A stretch of DNA of 64,000 nucleotides, taken from NCBI GenBank assembly GCA_020051695.1, contig JAGVQM010000021.1:124001-188000 (forward strand), read 5' to 3'. The notes beneath the pieces were generated by a model. That model was not told where the DNA came from. It ran no database searches and saw nothing but the letters and a program-made list of their open reading frames with translations. Both the position numbers and the translations under genes were made by a program. How positions within the stretch are numbered: the first letter of the stretch is position 1; the number at the start of each line of letters is the position of its first letter. Shown piece by piece: positions 54,741-63,143 of this stretch. Origin of the DNA: Candidatus Zixiibacteriota bacterium. GTDB taxonomy: Bacteria; Zixibacteria; MSB-5A5; WJJR01; JAJRUJ01.

Positions 54741-54770
54741 GGCGGGGATTGATTGGAATCCCCGCCTTTT
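54741..54770 (+). terminator. Terminator of the small HTH gene
   Basis: GGCGGGGATT (54741-54750) pairs perfectly with AATCCCCGCC (54757-54766) around a 6-base loop and is followed by TTTT. Confidence 0.93.
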
Positions 54771-54886
54771 CTATTGGGCCGCCGCAGGTCCGGATTGAGT
54801 TTTATTGACTTTGTGACGGTTTTGGCTTTTGGTTACGAACGGAACGGGAATTGAAACCATTTGGGCAAAAACAGGCATACTCGCGA

Positions 54887-56554
54887 ATGAAAACCGGATT
54901 GGCCGCAGCTTTGATGGCGATGCTGGTATTGCCGACGCTGATTATGGCCGCCGGTGGATATTATCTGACGCGCGAGACGGTCTGTGAGGAAGCCGCCGGG
55001 ACCGCCGAGGCCGTTTTGCGCTGGGAGACGGTGCAGCGGGGCCGGCACTTCGCGGAGTTGGAGCGTACTCTGGGGGGGTTGGCCGCCGCGCCGGAATTGG
55101 TTTCCCTGCTGGCCGGCAGAGGGAACACACCGGACGATACGGCGCTGGGCGGACTTCGTCTGCTGCTCACGTCTTTTGAACAGCAATCCGAGGGTAGTTT
55201 GGGGGATTTCGCTGTTTATACGCCCGACGGGGGCTTGTTGTATCATACAGGCAACGTGCCGATCCAGCACCGTGATTCACTGGAGCTGGACAGGTTGAAC
55301 GAGGGGAAATCAGTCATGGTCGGCAGGCATGCCGATGACGGACCGGTTTTTCGGCTGATGGTTCCTGTCGTGGATACCGTTGGGTCGTTGCTGGGAATTC
55401 TTAGTCCGCAGATCAATCATGCGAAGTTGACGCAGATCATGGCCGATTGTTCCGACCGGAACACGCAGCGGATATCTATGGTCGATCTGCGCCGGGAGAC
55501 CGTCATTCCACTCGATGAGAACCGGCGGCGGCAGGCCCGGTGGACGGGGTTATCGATCGGGCTGGATGCCGCGCTGGCCGGGCAGACCGGGGTCAGGCGT
55601 TATCGGGATTTGGCCGGCCGCGAAGTGATCGGGGCGTATGCGTATTTACCTGCGCTGGACTGGGCCATCCTGGTCGAGCAGGATGTCGCCGGCGATGTCG
55701 CCGGCCTGCGGGGATTGCGCTGGAAAACGATTGGGTTATTCGGCGGGTTGACGGCGGTATGCATCATTTTTGCGCTGTTCATGTCCCGGCAGATCGTGCG
55801 CCGCCTCGAACACCGGGACCGGCAGACCGCCCAGCAGTCCGAGCAGTTGATTGCCGCGGACAAGCTGGCTACGGTGGGGACAATGGCCGCCTCGGTCGCG
55901 CATGAAATCAACAACCCACTGACCACGATCAATGTTTTGATTCATAATCTGTTCGAGGAATCCCCGCCGCAGGAACCCCAGCGGATGGATTTACAGATCG
56001 CCCTCGATGAAATCACCAAGATTAAAAATATCATCCTGCGTTTTCTGGAATTCGCCCGCCCGCAGGAACCCGAATTTTCCGAGGTGCAGGTCAACGACGT
56101 GGTCCATCGTTTCTGCCAGTTGATCCGGCACCAGACCGCGGCCAAGGAGATTAAGATCGTCGAGCACCTTGACGAGCGTGTCCCCACGGTTACCGCGGAC
56201 CCCTCACAGATCGACCAGGCGATCCTGAACATCCTGTTCAACGCCATCGAAGCCACGCCCGTAAAAGGAACAATCGAGCTGTCGACGACATATACGGCGG
56301 AGCGTACAGTCCTGGTGCGGGTGTTCAACACCGGGCCGGCATTGGATCCGGAGTTGCATGAGAAAATTTTTGAACCGTTTTTCAGCACCAAGGCCCAGGG
56401 TACGGGGCTGGGGCTGTCGATCGTGAAGATGATTATGGAGCGGCACGGCGGCCGGGTGAGCGCCGCGCCGGTGGCCGGGCGGGGCACGGAATTCGTGCTG
56501 ACGTTGTACACCGATAAGCGGAAGGTTGAACATGGCCAAAGTGCTGGTCGTTGA
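54887..56554 (+). CDS. Sensor histidine kinase (NtrB-type partner)
   Basis: A kinase of 555 residues. TM1 is at about 5-25, a periplasmic dCACHE-like sensor follows (about 26-275), and TM2 is at about 280-300. The HisKA box has SVAHEINNPLT (phospho-His near 339), and the ATPase part has the N box ILNILFNAIEATP and the G boxes GTGLGLSIV. It phosphorylates the next gene's product. ATG 54887 puts TM1 at the N-terminus; TTG 54851, with GGAACGGGAA before it, is also possible and adds 12 residues. It overlaps the regulator gene by 23 bp. The ligand is unknown. Confidence 0.93.
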   Translation: MKTGLAAALMAMLVLPTLIMAAGGYYLTRETVCEEAAGTAEAVLRWETVQRGRHFAELERTLGGLAAAPELVSLLAGRGNTPDDTALGGLRLLLTSFEQQSEGSLGDFAVYTPDGGLLYHTGNVPIQHRDSLELDRLNEGKSVMVGRHADDGPVFRLMVPVVDTVGSLLGILSPQINHAKLTQIMADCSDRNTQRISMVDLRRETVIPLDENRRRQARWTGLSIGLDAALAGQTGVRRYRDLAGREVIGAYAYLPALDWAILVEQDVAGDVAGLRGLRWKTIGLFGGLTAVCIIFALFMSRQIVRRLEHRDRQTAQQSEQLIAADKLATVGTMAASVAHEINNPLTTINVLIHNLFEESPPQEPQRMDLQIALDEITKIKNIILRFLEFARPQEPEFSEVQVNDVVHRFCQLIRHQTAAKEIKIVEHLDERVPTVTADPSQIDQAILNILFNAIEATPVKGTIELSTTYTAERTVLVRVFNTGPALDPELHEKIFEPFFSTKAQGTGLGLSIVKMIMERHGGRVSAAPVAGRGTEFVLTLYTDKRKVEHGQSAGR

Positions 56555-57959
56555 TGACGACAAAAACCTGCGCTTTTCGTTTCACCGTCTGCTGGCCGCG
56601 AACGAATATCAAATCATCGAGGCCGGCTCGGGCGAGGAGGCGCTGGAGTTTTTGCGCCGGGCCCACGCCGATCTGATTTTCCTCGATCTCAAAATGCCCG
56701 GCATGGGCGGTATGGAGACCCTGGCCGAGATTCAGAGAATCACCCGCAAGATCCCCGTGATTATCATGACCGCGTTCGGCACTACCGATACGGCAATCAA
56801 TGCGGTCAAGCAGGGGGCCTTCGATTTCATCCTCAAACCGTTTGATGTCGACCGGGTCAAGACCCTGGCGGCGAACGCGCTGGCCGCACACCGGCTGATG
56901 TCCGAGCCGGTCGGCTGGCAGCCGGAGAAGGCCGAAAAATGGGAAGGCCAGATGCTCATCGGCCAGTCCAAGCCGATGCAGGAGGTCTACAAACAAATCG
57001 GCCGCGTGGCGGCCTCGGATGTCGCGGTCTTAATCGAGGGCGACTCGGGCACCGGCAAGGAACTGGTGGCCCGCGCCGTGTATCATCATTCCCGCCGGGC
57101 CGACCGGCCGTTTCTGGCGATCAACTGCGCGGCGATCCCCGATAACTTGCTGGAAAGCGAACTGTTCGGTTTCGAACGCGGGGCGTTTACCTCGGCCGAT
57201 CACCGCAAAATCGGCAAGTTTGAGCAGGCCGACGGCGGCACGCTGCTGCTGGATGAAATCGGCGACATGAGTCTGATGACCCAGGCCAAAATCCTGCGCA
57301 TCCTCCAGGACGGGACATTCGAACGGGTGGGCGGCACCGAGACGCTGACCGCCGATGTCCGGGTTATTGCGGCGACCAACCACAAGTTGATCGATTTGAT
57401 CAAGCGCGGCGCGTTCCGGGAGGACTTATTCTTCCGCTTAAGCGTGTTTAACATCCGGCTGGCGCCGCTGCGCGAACGGCGGGAGGATATCCGTCCGCTC
57501 ACCGAATATTTCATCAGCCGCTTCAACCGCGAGTTACACAAATCGATCACCAATGTCCCCGAGAGTGTTTTCGCCAAATTGAGCCGCTACGACTGGCCGG
57601 GGAACGTGCGCGAACTGGAGAACGTGGTCAAACGCGCGGTGGTCGTTTCCTCCGGTGATGTTATTTTGCCGGAATCGATTTCTTTCGGCGGGGCGACGGT
57701 GCCGTACCCGCCGGAGGGCGCCCGGGAAACAAATCCCGAGGAGCTGCTCGAACCGCTGTTTGCCTATCTGGCGGCCGAACATCAAAAAGACGAAGCAGTC
57801 CAGCTGCTTCCCACGCTGGAAAAACTGCTGATCATCCGCGCCTTGAAACACTGCGACGGCAAGCAGGTCCACGCCTCAAAACTGCTGGGTATCGCCCGCC
57901 AGACCCTGCATAATCGCATTCGCGAATGGGGCCTGGCCGACAACGGCGAAGAAAAATAA
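56532..57959 (+). CDS. Sigma-54-dependent response regulator (NtrC family)
   Basis: An enhancer-binding regulator of 475 residues. The receiver domain (1-120) has its phospho-acceptor Asp at 52 in FLDLKMPGMGG. The AAA+ domain (about 135-370) has Walker A GDSGTGKELVARA and the sigma-54 contact loop as GAFTSA, where most members have GAFTGA. A Fis-type helix-turn-helix (LLGIARQTLHNRI) is at the end. GGAAGG lies 6 bases before ATG 56532. It activates sigma-54 promoters when phosphorylated by the upstream kinase. Target genes are unknown. Confidence 0.95.
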   Translation: MAKVLVVDDDKNLRFSFHRLLAANEYQIIEAGSGEEALEFLRRAHADLIFLDLKMPGMGGMETLAEIQRITRKIPVIIMTAFGTTDTAINAVKQGAFDFILKPFDVDRVKTLAANALAAHRLMSEPVGWQPEKAEKWEGQMLIGQSKPMQEVYKQIGRVAASDVAVLIEGDSGTGKELVARAVYHHSRRADRPFLAINCAAIPDNLLESELFGFERGAFTSADHRKIGKFEQADGGTLLLDEIGDMSLMTQAKILRILQDGTFERVGGTETLTADVRVIAATNHKLIDLIKRGAFREDLFFRLSVFNIRLAPLRERREDIRPLTEYFISRFNRELHKSITNVPESVFAKLSRYDWPGNVRELENVVKRAVVVSSGDVILPESISFGGATVPYPPEGARETNPEELLEPLFAYLAAEHQKDEAVQLLPTLEKLLIIRALKHCDGKQVHASKLLGIARQTLHNRIREWGLADNGEEK

Positions 57960-58320
57960 TCGCTGCCCAGCCACCGAAGAAACACGGGCTGATGCCATAC
58001 CGCGAGTAAAAAGCAGGTACACCGGGAGAAGCTGTCCCCAAAGTGGTCTTTTCATCGTCATGCCCCGGCGCGGCGGCGGGAATCCGGACATGCCCATAAA
58101 AAAAGCGGGCGGAACATATCCCGCCCGCCGTCGCGTCGATCAATTATCGCCTGCAAGTCTCCACTGATCGCCGCATTCATTTATTCGTTCACCCGGCACG
58201 CGACCCGCTACCCGCGACAGTGCTGCGTTTCAACGCGCTTGCACCGGACATACCCCGGCAAACCCGCGAATATTCCGAATTTTTTGCAATTATTTATCGG
58301 CCGGGAGGCCAGCGCGCCGT
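57960..58320. other. Convergent intergenic region
   Basis: About 360 bp between the response regulator (plus) and the lipoprotein genes (minus), with no gene. The only clear element is the minus-strand terminator at 58098-58128. The part from 58130 to 58320 shows nothing recognisable. Confidence 0.7.
58098..58128 (-). terminator. Terminator of the tatD-rsmA-barrel-lipoprotein gene run
   Basis: GCGGGCGG (58105-58112) pairs with CCGCCCGC (58121-58128). On the minus strand the stem is followed by seven T (58098-58104). About 190 bp past the last lipoprotein stop. Confidence 0.92.
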
Positions 58321-58908
58321 TTATTGGTTGGAGAGGTCTTCCCAGCGGACCATCCGCCACAGGCCGTCGGATGGTGTTTGCCGGAAAAAAAACAAGGCGT
58401 CGCCGTTGGCCTCAATCGACTCATAGTTGAAATCGCCGTCGAGGTCGCGCACCTCCAGCCGGAAGGCGATGCGCCGGACCTCGCGCGGGTAGGACAACGT
58501 CGTATCCAGATAAGCATTGGTCGAATCCCAGGTGGGCAGGCGGATATCATCGAACACCTCAAACATCCGCCGCGTGCGTTCGAGATCGCCGGAGGGCCCA
58601 TCGCGGGGAACCAGCACCCGGTCGATTCCCTCGATCCGTTCGGGATCGAAATAGAAAAACACAAAATCCGGATCGAGCACGTTTTCATAAACATCGATAT
58701 CGCGGTTCTCGTAAGCGTACCGGAAATTGTTCAGCACGGCGGCTACCGAGGTCTGTTGTAAAATCGGCAAAAGTTGTGCGCCGCCGATCTCCGGCGGCGA
58801 AAACGGATTGGTGCAGGAGGACAACAACCCCACGCTCAGCAGCAACAGCAGCACCGGCAGGCGGGTGTACCGCACGCGAGCATACTCGCGTTGTACCGTA
58901 ACGCACAC
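58321..58908 (-). CDS. Putative lipoprotein, NTF2/SnoaL-like (copy 2)
   Basis: A protein of 195 residues. The hydrophobic N-terminus ends LLSSC, a good lipobox. The mature part has 'SVAAVLNNFRYAYENRDIDVYENVLDPDFVFFY', a pattern of NTF2-like folds (early helices, then a curved sheet). It resembles the neighbouring protein in plan: 'LENLFYAYNERN' there, 'LNNFRYAYENRD' here. No catalytic residues are obvious. The start is GTG 58908 with GAGG about 10 bases upstream, one base past the previous stop. Function unknown. Confidence 0.68.
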   Translation of the reverse strand: MCVTVQREYARVRYTRLPVLLLLLSVGLLSSCTNPFSPPEIGGAQLLPILQQTSVAAVLNNFRYAYENRDIDVYENVLDPDFVFFYFDPERIEGIDRVLVPRDGPSGDLERTRRMFEVFDDIRLPTWDSTNAYLDTTLSYPREVRRIAFRLEVRDLDGDFNYESIEANGDALFFFRQTPSDGLWRMVRWEDLSNQ

Positions 58909-58909
58909 G

Positions 58910-59497
58910 CTAACGATACCTCGATTTCAGGTCCCCCCATGAATATTGTATGCCGGTGCGATGCCGGTCGTCCCAGCGTCGGACTTCCCAGCGCGCCGAT
59001 TCGGTGACCTGCAGATAAAACACCGCTTCCCCGGAATACACCGTCGTGTCCGCGATACTATCGGCGGTAATCACTGTAAGCTCATAGACCCGGTAAAAGG
59101 TCGCCGAGCTGTCGTCCTCGATATCAGTCTGCGATACAGACCAATTGAGGACCAGGGTATCGACCGCGCGAAAAAGATTATCCGCAATCCGCGCCTCCTC
59201 CGTTTCCTCCCAGGTCGTGGTCCCGCCGGGCTGATCGATATTGAGGAAATCGCAGGCGAAGACAAATTCATCCGCCAGCCCACGGGTCAGGTTCCCGAGG
59301 TTGCGCTCGTTATAGGCATAAAACAGGTTTTCCAGCGCAATGTCCGCCGAGATGGGATCGGTATATGTGCCGCCGGCCGAGCGCGGGTCTTCGGAGATCC
59401 TCGTGGAAAACGGGTTTTTGCCGCAGCCGCCCAGCAGCAGGGTTGCGAGCAGCATCATGGCGGCGCTCGTCGTTATTTTTGTTCTCTTCACTATCAT
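58910..59497 (-). CDS. Putative lipoprotein, NTF2/SnoaL-like (copy 1)
   Basis: A protein of 195 residues with lipobox LLGGC (Cys near 25). The mature part starts CGKNPFSTRISEDPRSAGG and has the helical start ISADIALENLFYAYNERN followed by ADEFVFACDFLN, an NTF2-like plan. It and the next gene are the same length and share a 'C.NPFS' start and the helix pattern, so they look like diverged duplicates. It lies 31 bp past the barrel protein gene. The order barrel-lipoprotein-lipoprotein suggests an outer-membrane assembly, but no known complex matches. Confidence 0.7.
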   Translation of the reverse strand: MIVKRTKITTSAAMMLLATLLLGGCGKNPFSTRISEDPRSAGGTYTDPISADIALENLFYAYNERNLGNLTRGLADEFVFACDFLNIDQPGGTTTWEETEEARIADNLFRAVDTLVLNWSVSQTDIEDDSSATFYRVYELTVITADSIADTTVYSGEAVFYLQVTESARWEVRRWDDRHRTGIQYSWGDLKSRYR

Positions 59498-59528
59498 CGA
59501 TTTCGCAATCTTTCCGGCGTCGGCCCGG

Positions 59529-61445
59529 CTACCAGTACCTGCGGTAGGTCAGCTCGACCCAGTCGGAAATATCTTTCGGCCCGCTGCTGGAACGCTGAAT
59601 TCGGCGCGAGCCGGAGACCTGCAAATCATCGCGGCCGTTCGCGGGACGCCAGGCAATCCCCAGCTCCAGCATCCGTCTGACAAATGTGGAGCGCGGCACG
59701 CGCACTGTCTGGTTGTCTTCCTCCTGGTGATTATACGACCGCTTTTGTTCGAAATACAATCCGGGCGCGATTTCCCAGGCCGGGTGTGGCCGGGCTTTCC
59801 ATTTCCCGCCGGCCAGATGTGAGCGCCGGTCCCATGAGACTTGCTGGTTCCATTTCTCCCGCCAGATCAACGGCCCGAAATCCTCATAGCGATAGGTGTA
59901 CCGTAACTCGAATGTCGAATGGGCCAGCGGCGCCACTGAAATCAGGGTTTCCGACTCACCTCGGCGGTACAGCGTGCTGCGCTCGGGCTGCGGCTGGCCT
60001 TTTTCGACATCGTATGACAGATAATTGGCCTGGATCCGGTACGACTGGTTGATTTTCCATTTCGGCGCGGGCTGCCAGATCAAGCGCGGTTCGAATACGT
60101 AAATATCATTCAGGTTATTATCGCCCGACCAGACGCCGGAAACGAACACCTGCCGCAGGCCGCGATAGGAAAACGATACTCTGGTCGACCAGGCCGGGGA
60201 GTAGCGGTGCGACCAGGCCACCTCGGCCAGCCGCGTGGCCAGGTCGCGGTCGGTATAGAACGCAGTGTCGGGCGGCACAAAAAATGAGACGACTTTCCAC
60301 AGCGTGCGGACAATCAATGAATCCGCCACGCCGGGCGTAACATAGGCGCCGAGCTCCAGCTCACCGGTTTTCGAGTCTTGGTCTTTGGCATCGGCCCCAA
60401 AATCCTCATCGGTTTCGTTGTACCCGTAGGCGGCATGCACTCCCCCGGCCGCCCCGATATTGCCGCCCAGTTGCAACTGATAACCCCGCGAATGCTGCCG
60501 CAGACCCAGCGGCAGCATCGTACCGGGAAGTCCTGCGGGACCGATGGCGTCATAGGTCTCCCGCCGCCAGGCATAGTCGGTCTGCAGACCCCAGCGGACA
60601 TTCGGACCCCACCACCCGGAGGACTGCGCCACAAAATGTCCCTGCCGCAGGCGTTGCTCGGCAAGCAGATCAAAGTCGTTGGCGTCGGGGTAATACCTGG
60701 TCTGCCGATACACGTCATCGACTGCCAGCCCCAGCGAATCACCGAAAAAAGACTTACCCTCCATGAGGCCGCCCCAGCGTGCCTCAACCGACGGAACGTT
60801 GTGCAGGCGGTGGATCATGAGCGAACCACGGCCCTGCCAAAGCCGGCCGCGCCAATACCGGGTCTCGAGGTGCGCGGCTGTCTCCGAGGTGAAGCCGGCA
60901 TCGTCGGTTGATGACTCGCCGGCCGAACGTCCGGCAATCGAAAACCCCGTACGCTGGGCCAGCCAGGACGACGGCGAGATTGTGTAGCGCAGGTGGGTCA
61001 GGACATCGGAGAAGACATAATGGCGGTCGGCCAGTTCCTCGAGGCGATGGCGCCGTTGCGCCAAAGTCAACCCCGCAGTCCACCGCGAGGATAATTGCTG
61101 TTCAATGAACGCCCGGCCGGAGATGAACCGTTGTTTTCGCTGGATGCCGTCTGAGGAGGATATTTGAATTGCCGAAAGTCCGCCGTCCAGCCCCCAGCTT
61201 GTCCGCTGTCCCAGATTGCGGCGAAACAGGATGCTGTCGGACCAGACATATGTATCATAGTTATAGGAAAAACCGACTTGTACCGCGGTGGTATCGGCAG
61301 GCCGGTCACTCGTCTGGGCCGTCGCCGGATTCGGCCACAGGAAGATCGCCGAAAGCAGGATGAGCGCCCCAAACAGAAGCGGCGGCGCCGGCCAGCCGCG
61401 CAAACTCGGCGATCGAAAGTTGCTCTGCCCGTTGCGTACGCTCAA
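59529..61445 (-). CDS. Large outer-membrane beta-barrel protein of unknown function (TTG start)
   Basis: A protein of 638 residues. A signal peptide ends in PNPATAQ (about 44), and the rest is a run of amphipathic beta-strands rich in Y, W, R and S ('TFELRYTYRYEDFGP', 'SWGLDGGLSAIQ'), ending in a terminal aromatic (RRYW). That is the layout of an outer-membrane barrel with perhaps 20 or more strands. The start is TTG 61445, since AGGAGG lies exactly 6 bases upstream and a complete signal peptide follows; earlier in-frame ATGs would lie deep inside rsmA. It overlaps the rsmA 3' end by 140 bp in another frame, which is unusual. No family identified. Confidence 0.82.
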   Translation of the reverse strand: MSVRNGQSNFRSPSLRGWPAPPLLFGALILLSAIFLWPNPATAQTSDRPADTTAVQVGFSYNYDTYVWSDSILFRRNLGQRTSWGLDGGLSAIQISSSDGIQRKQRFISGRAFIEQQLSSRWTAGLTLAQRRHRLEELADRHYVFSDVLTHLRYTISPSSWLAQRTGFSIAGRSAGESSTDDAGFTSETAAHLETRYWRGRLWQGRGSLMIHRLHNVPSVEARWGGLMEGKSFFGDSLGLAVDDVYRQTRYYPDANDFDLLAEQRLRQGHFVAQSSGWWGPNVRWGLQTDYAWRRETYDAIGPAGLPGTMLPLGLRQHSRGYQLQLGGNIGAAGGVHAAYGYNETDEDFGADAKDQDSKTGELELGAYVTPGVADSLIVRTLWKVVSFFVPPDTAFYTDRDLATRLAEVAWSHRYSPAWSTRVSFSYRGLRQVFVSGVWSGDNNLNDIYVFEPRLIWQPAPKWKINQSYRIQANYLSYDVEKGQPQPERSTLYRRGESETLISVAPLAHSTFELRYTYRYEDFGPLIWREKWNQQVSWDRRSHLAGGKWKARPHPAWEIAPGLYFEQKRSYNHQEEDNQTVRVPRSTFVRRMLELGIAWRPANGRDDLQVSGSRRIQRSSSGPKDISDWVELTYRRYW

Positions 61446-62193
61446 TGCCCGCCTCCTGCAATACTCTGTCGACCTCCCCAGTGGTAACACCCGGAATCGC
61501 GCGCAGGTTGTTCGCCAGAATTTTGCGCTTCCGGGCGAAGGCCGCCGCGACAATATACCGAAACATCCGGCCGGTCTCAACGCCGCTGTGTTCCGAGGGA
61601 AAATCCAGGCGGACGACCGCCGAAGTGACTTTGGGGCGGGGGTAAAATGCCGCCGGCCCGACCTCGAACAGATAGGTCGGTTTGCAGCGCAACTGCACAC
61701 TGATGGACAACGCCGAGCGCCCGCTCTCGCCGGGCCCGGCACACAGCCGGCGCGCCACCTCCCGTTGCAGCATAATCACCGCCCAGCGCCAGCGTGGAGC
61801 ATGGTCTAAAATCCAGAAAATCAAAGGATGCGAGATGCCATACGGCAGGTTGCCGGCCAGGATACAGGGTTCGTTGGGGAAAAACTGCGGCGGCATATCC
61901 AGGACATCGGCGTAGGCGATTTCCACGCCTGATCCCGGGCGAAATTTCTTCTTGAGTAAGCCGATCATCCGCCGATCTTTGTCCAGGGCCAGGACCCGTG
62001 CGCCGCGTTCGACAAAAAACTCGGTGACAAATCCCTTACCCGCGCCGATTTCGAAAACCAGATCGCCGGGGGTGATATTCAACGCATCGGCGATCCGCCC
62101 CGCGACCTGCTGATCGATCAGGAAATTCTGCGACAGCCGCCGCCGTGGGGCCAGCTTCGGCGGGCGCGGCTTACCGGTCCGTGGTTTTTTCAT
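61306..62193 (-). CDS. rsmA: 16S rRNA (adenine-N6,N6)-dimethyltransferase RsmA (KsgA)
   Basis: An enzyme of 295 residues that dimethylates two adenosines near the 3' end of 16S rRNA. QNFLIDQQVA, SAM motif FEIGAGKGFVTEFF and the catalytic NLPYGISHPL (N-L-P-Y) are present. The family usually ends soon after 'QLSIAEFARLAG'; here about 25 more residues follow, and this extension lies in the region overlapping the barrel gene. ATG 62193 is preferred over TTG 62196. It overlaps tatD by 23 bp. Confidence 0.95.
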   Translation of the reverse strand: MKKPRTGKPRPPKLAPRRRLSQNFLIDQQVAGRIADALNITPGDLVFEIGAGKGFVTEFFVERGARVLALDKDRRMIGLLKKKFRPGSGVEIAYADVLDMPPQFFPNEPCILAGNLPYGISHPLIFWILDHAPRWRWAVIMLQREVARRLCAGPGESGRSALSISVQLRCKPTYLFEVGPAAFYPRPKVTSAVVRLDFPSEHSGVETGRMFRYIVAAAFARKRKILANNLRAIPGVTTGEVDRVLQEAGIERTQRAEQLSIAEFARLAGAAASVWGAHPAFGDLPVAESGDGPDE

Positions 62194-62953
62194 CAAGGCG
62201 AAAGACTTTCCTGGCCGCCGCGGTGGTCACGCGGTCCACCTCCGCTTCGGTGACCCGTTTGATCTCGGCGAGTTTGGCGCGAACATGCTTGATCAACGCC
62301 GGGTGATTTCGTTTGCCGCGGAACGGCATCGGGGTTAGAAACGGACAATCAGTTTCCAGCAAAATCTTATCCAACGGCACCGCCTCCGCCACCGCCGGGT
62401 CGCCAGAGTTAGTATAGGTCAACCGCCCCCCGACCGAAAGCAGGAATCCGTAATCAACAGTCTGCCAGCCCTGTTCCGGGATTCCGGCGAAACAATGCAT
62501 GACTCCGCCGACTTCATGCGCGTGGCAATCAAGCAGCGTGTCGAATGTATCGTTGAATGCCTCACGGTTGTGCACGACAAGCGGCAGATGCAGGTTCCGC
62601 GCCACGGCGATCTGATCGGCGAAAGCGCGCCGCTGGTCCTCGTGTGGCGAATAATTGCGGTAAAAATCCAGGCCGATTTCCCCGATGGCCACCACGCGGG
62701 GGTGCGTCGCCAGTTTTTCCAATCGCGCCGGGTCGGTGCGCGAGTTCCAGGTGTTGGCGTCATGGGGGTGAATACCGACGGCGGCAAAGACTTGCGGATA
62801 TTTTTCGGCCAATTCAATCGATTTTTGTGAGGAGGAAAAATCCGTCCCGATATTGATGATTATCTCCACGCCCTCGTTGAGCGCAATTTGAATGACCGCG
62901 TCCCGGTCGGGGTCAAACTGGTCGAAATCCAGATGCGCATGCGTGTCGATCAT
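62171..62953 (-). CDS. tatD: TatD-family metal-dependent hydrolase
   Basis: An enzyme of 260 residues with the amidohydrolase TIM-barrel. Metal ligands are visible in DTHAHLDF (start), GEIGLDFYR, VVHNREA, HCFAG and ETDCPFLTP. TatD-type proteins are 3'-5' DNA exonucleases with a role in DNA repair, and some act on D-amino-acyl-tRNA-like substrates. ATG 62953 follows GAGG by 8 bases; a longer in-frame start at 63001 is not conserved. It heads the minus-strand run tatD-rsmA-barrel-lipoproteins. Confidence 0.93.
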   Translation of the reverse strand: MIDTHAHLDFDQFDPDRDAVIQIALNEGVEIIINIGTDFSSSQKSIELAEKYPQVFAAVGIHPHDANTWNSRTDPARLEKLATHPRVVAIGEIGLDFYRNYSPHEDQRRAFADQIAVARNLHLPLVVHNREAFNDTFDTLLDCHAHEVGGVMHCFAGIPEQGWQTVDYGFLLSVGGRLTYTNSGDPAVAEAVPLDKILLETDCPFLTPMPFRGKRNHPALIKHVRAKLAEIKRVTEAEVDRVTTAAARKVFRLDEKTTDR

Positions 62954-63050
62954 GGGATATCCTCGTAACTCATGGTACCGCACAATATACGGGCGGCGCA
63001 AAGCATTTTAACCGGGCCGGCCGATGATAATCGTAACCGGGTGTAATGTA

Positions 63051-63078
63051 TTGACAGATTTGGATTTTAGGTTATCTT
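63051..63078 (+). promoter_or_regulatory. Promoter of the FG-GAP protein gene
   Basis: TTGACA (63051-63056), a 16-base spacer and TATCTT (63073-63078, 5/6). It lies in the divergent space between tatD and the FG-GAP gene. Confidence 0.7.
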
Positions 63079-63143
63079 TCGGTTTAAGGAGCCGGTGTAT
63101 ATACCGCATAAACGGAACGATATCGTTGGTTTCCTGCAAGTCA

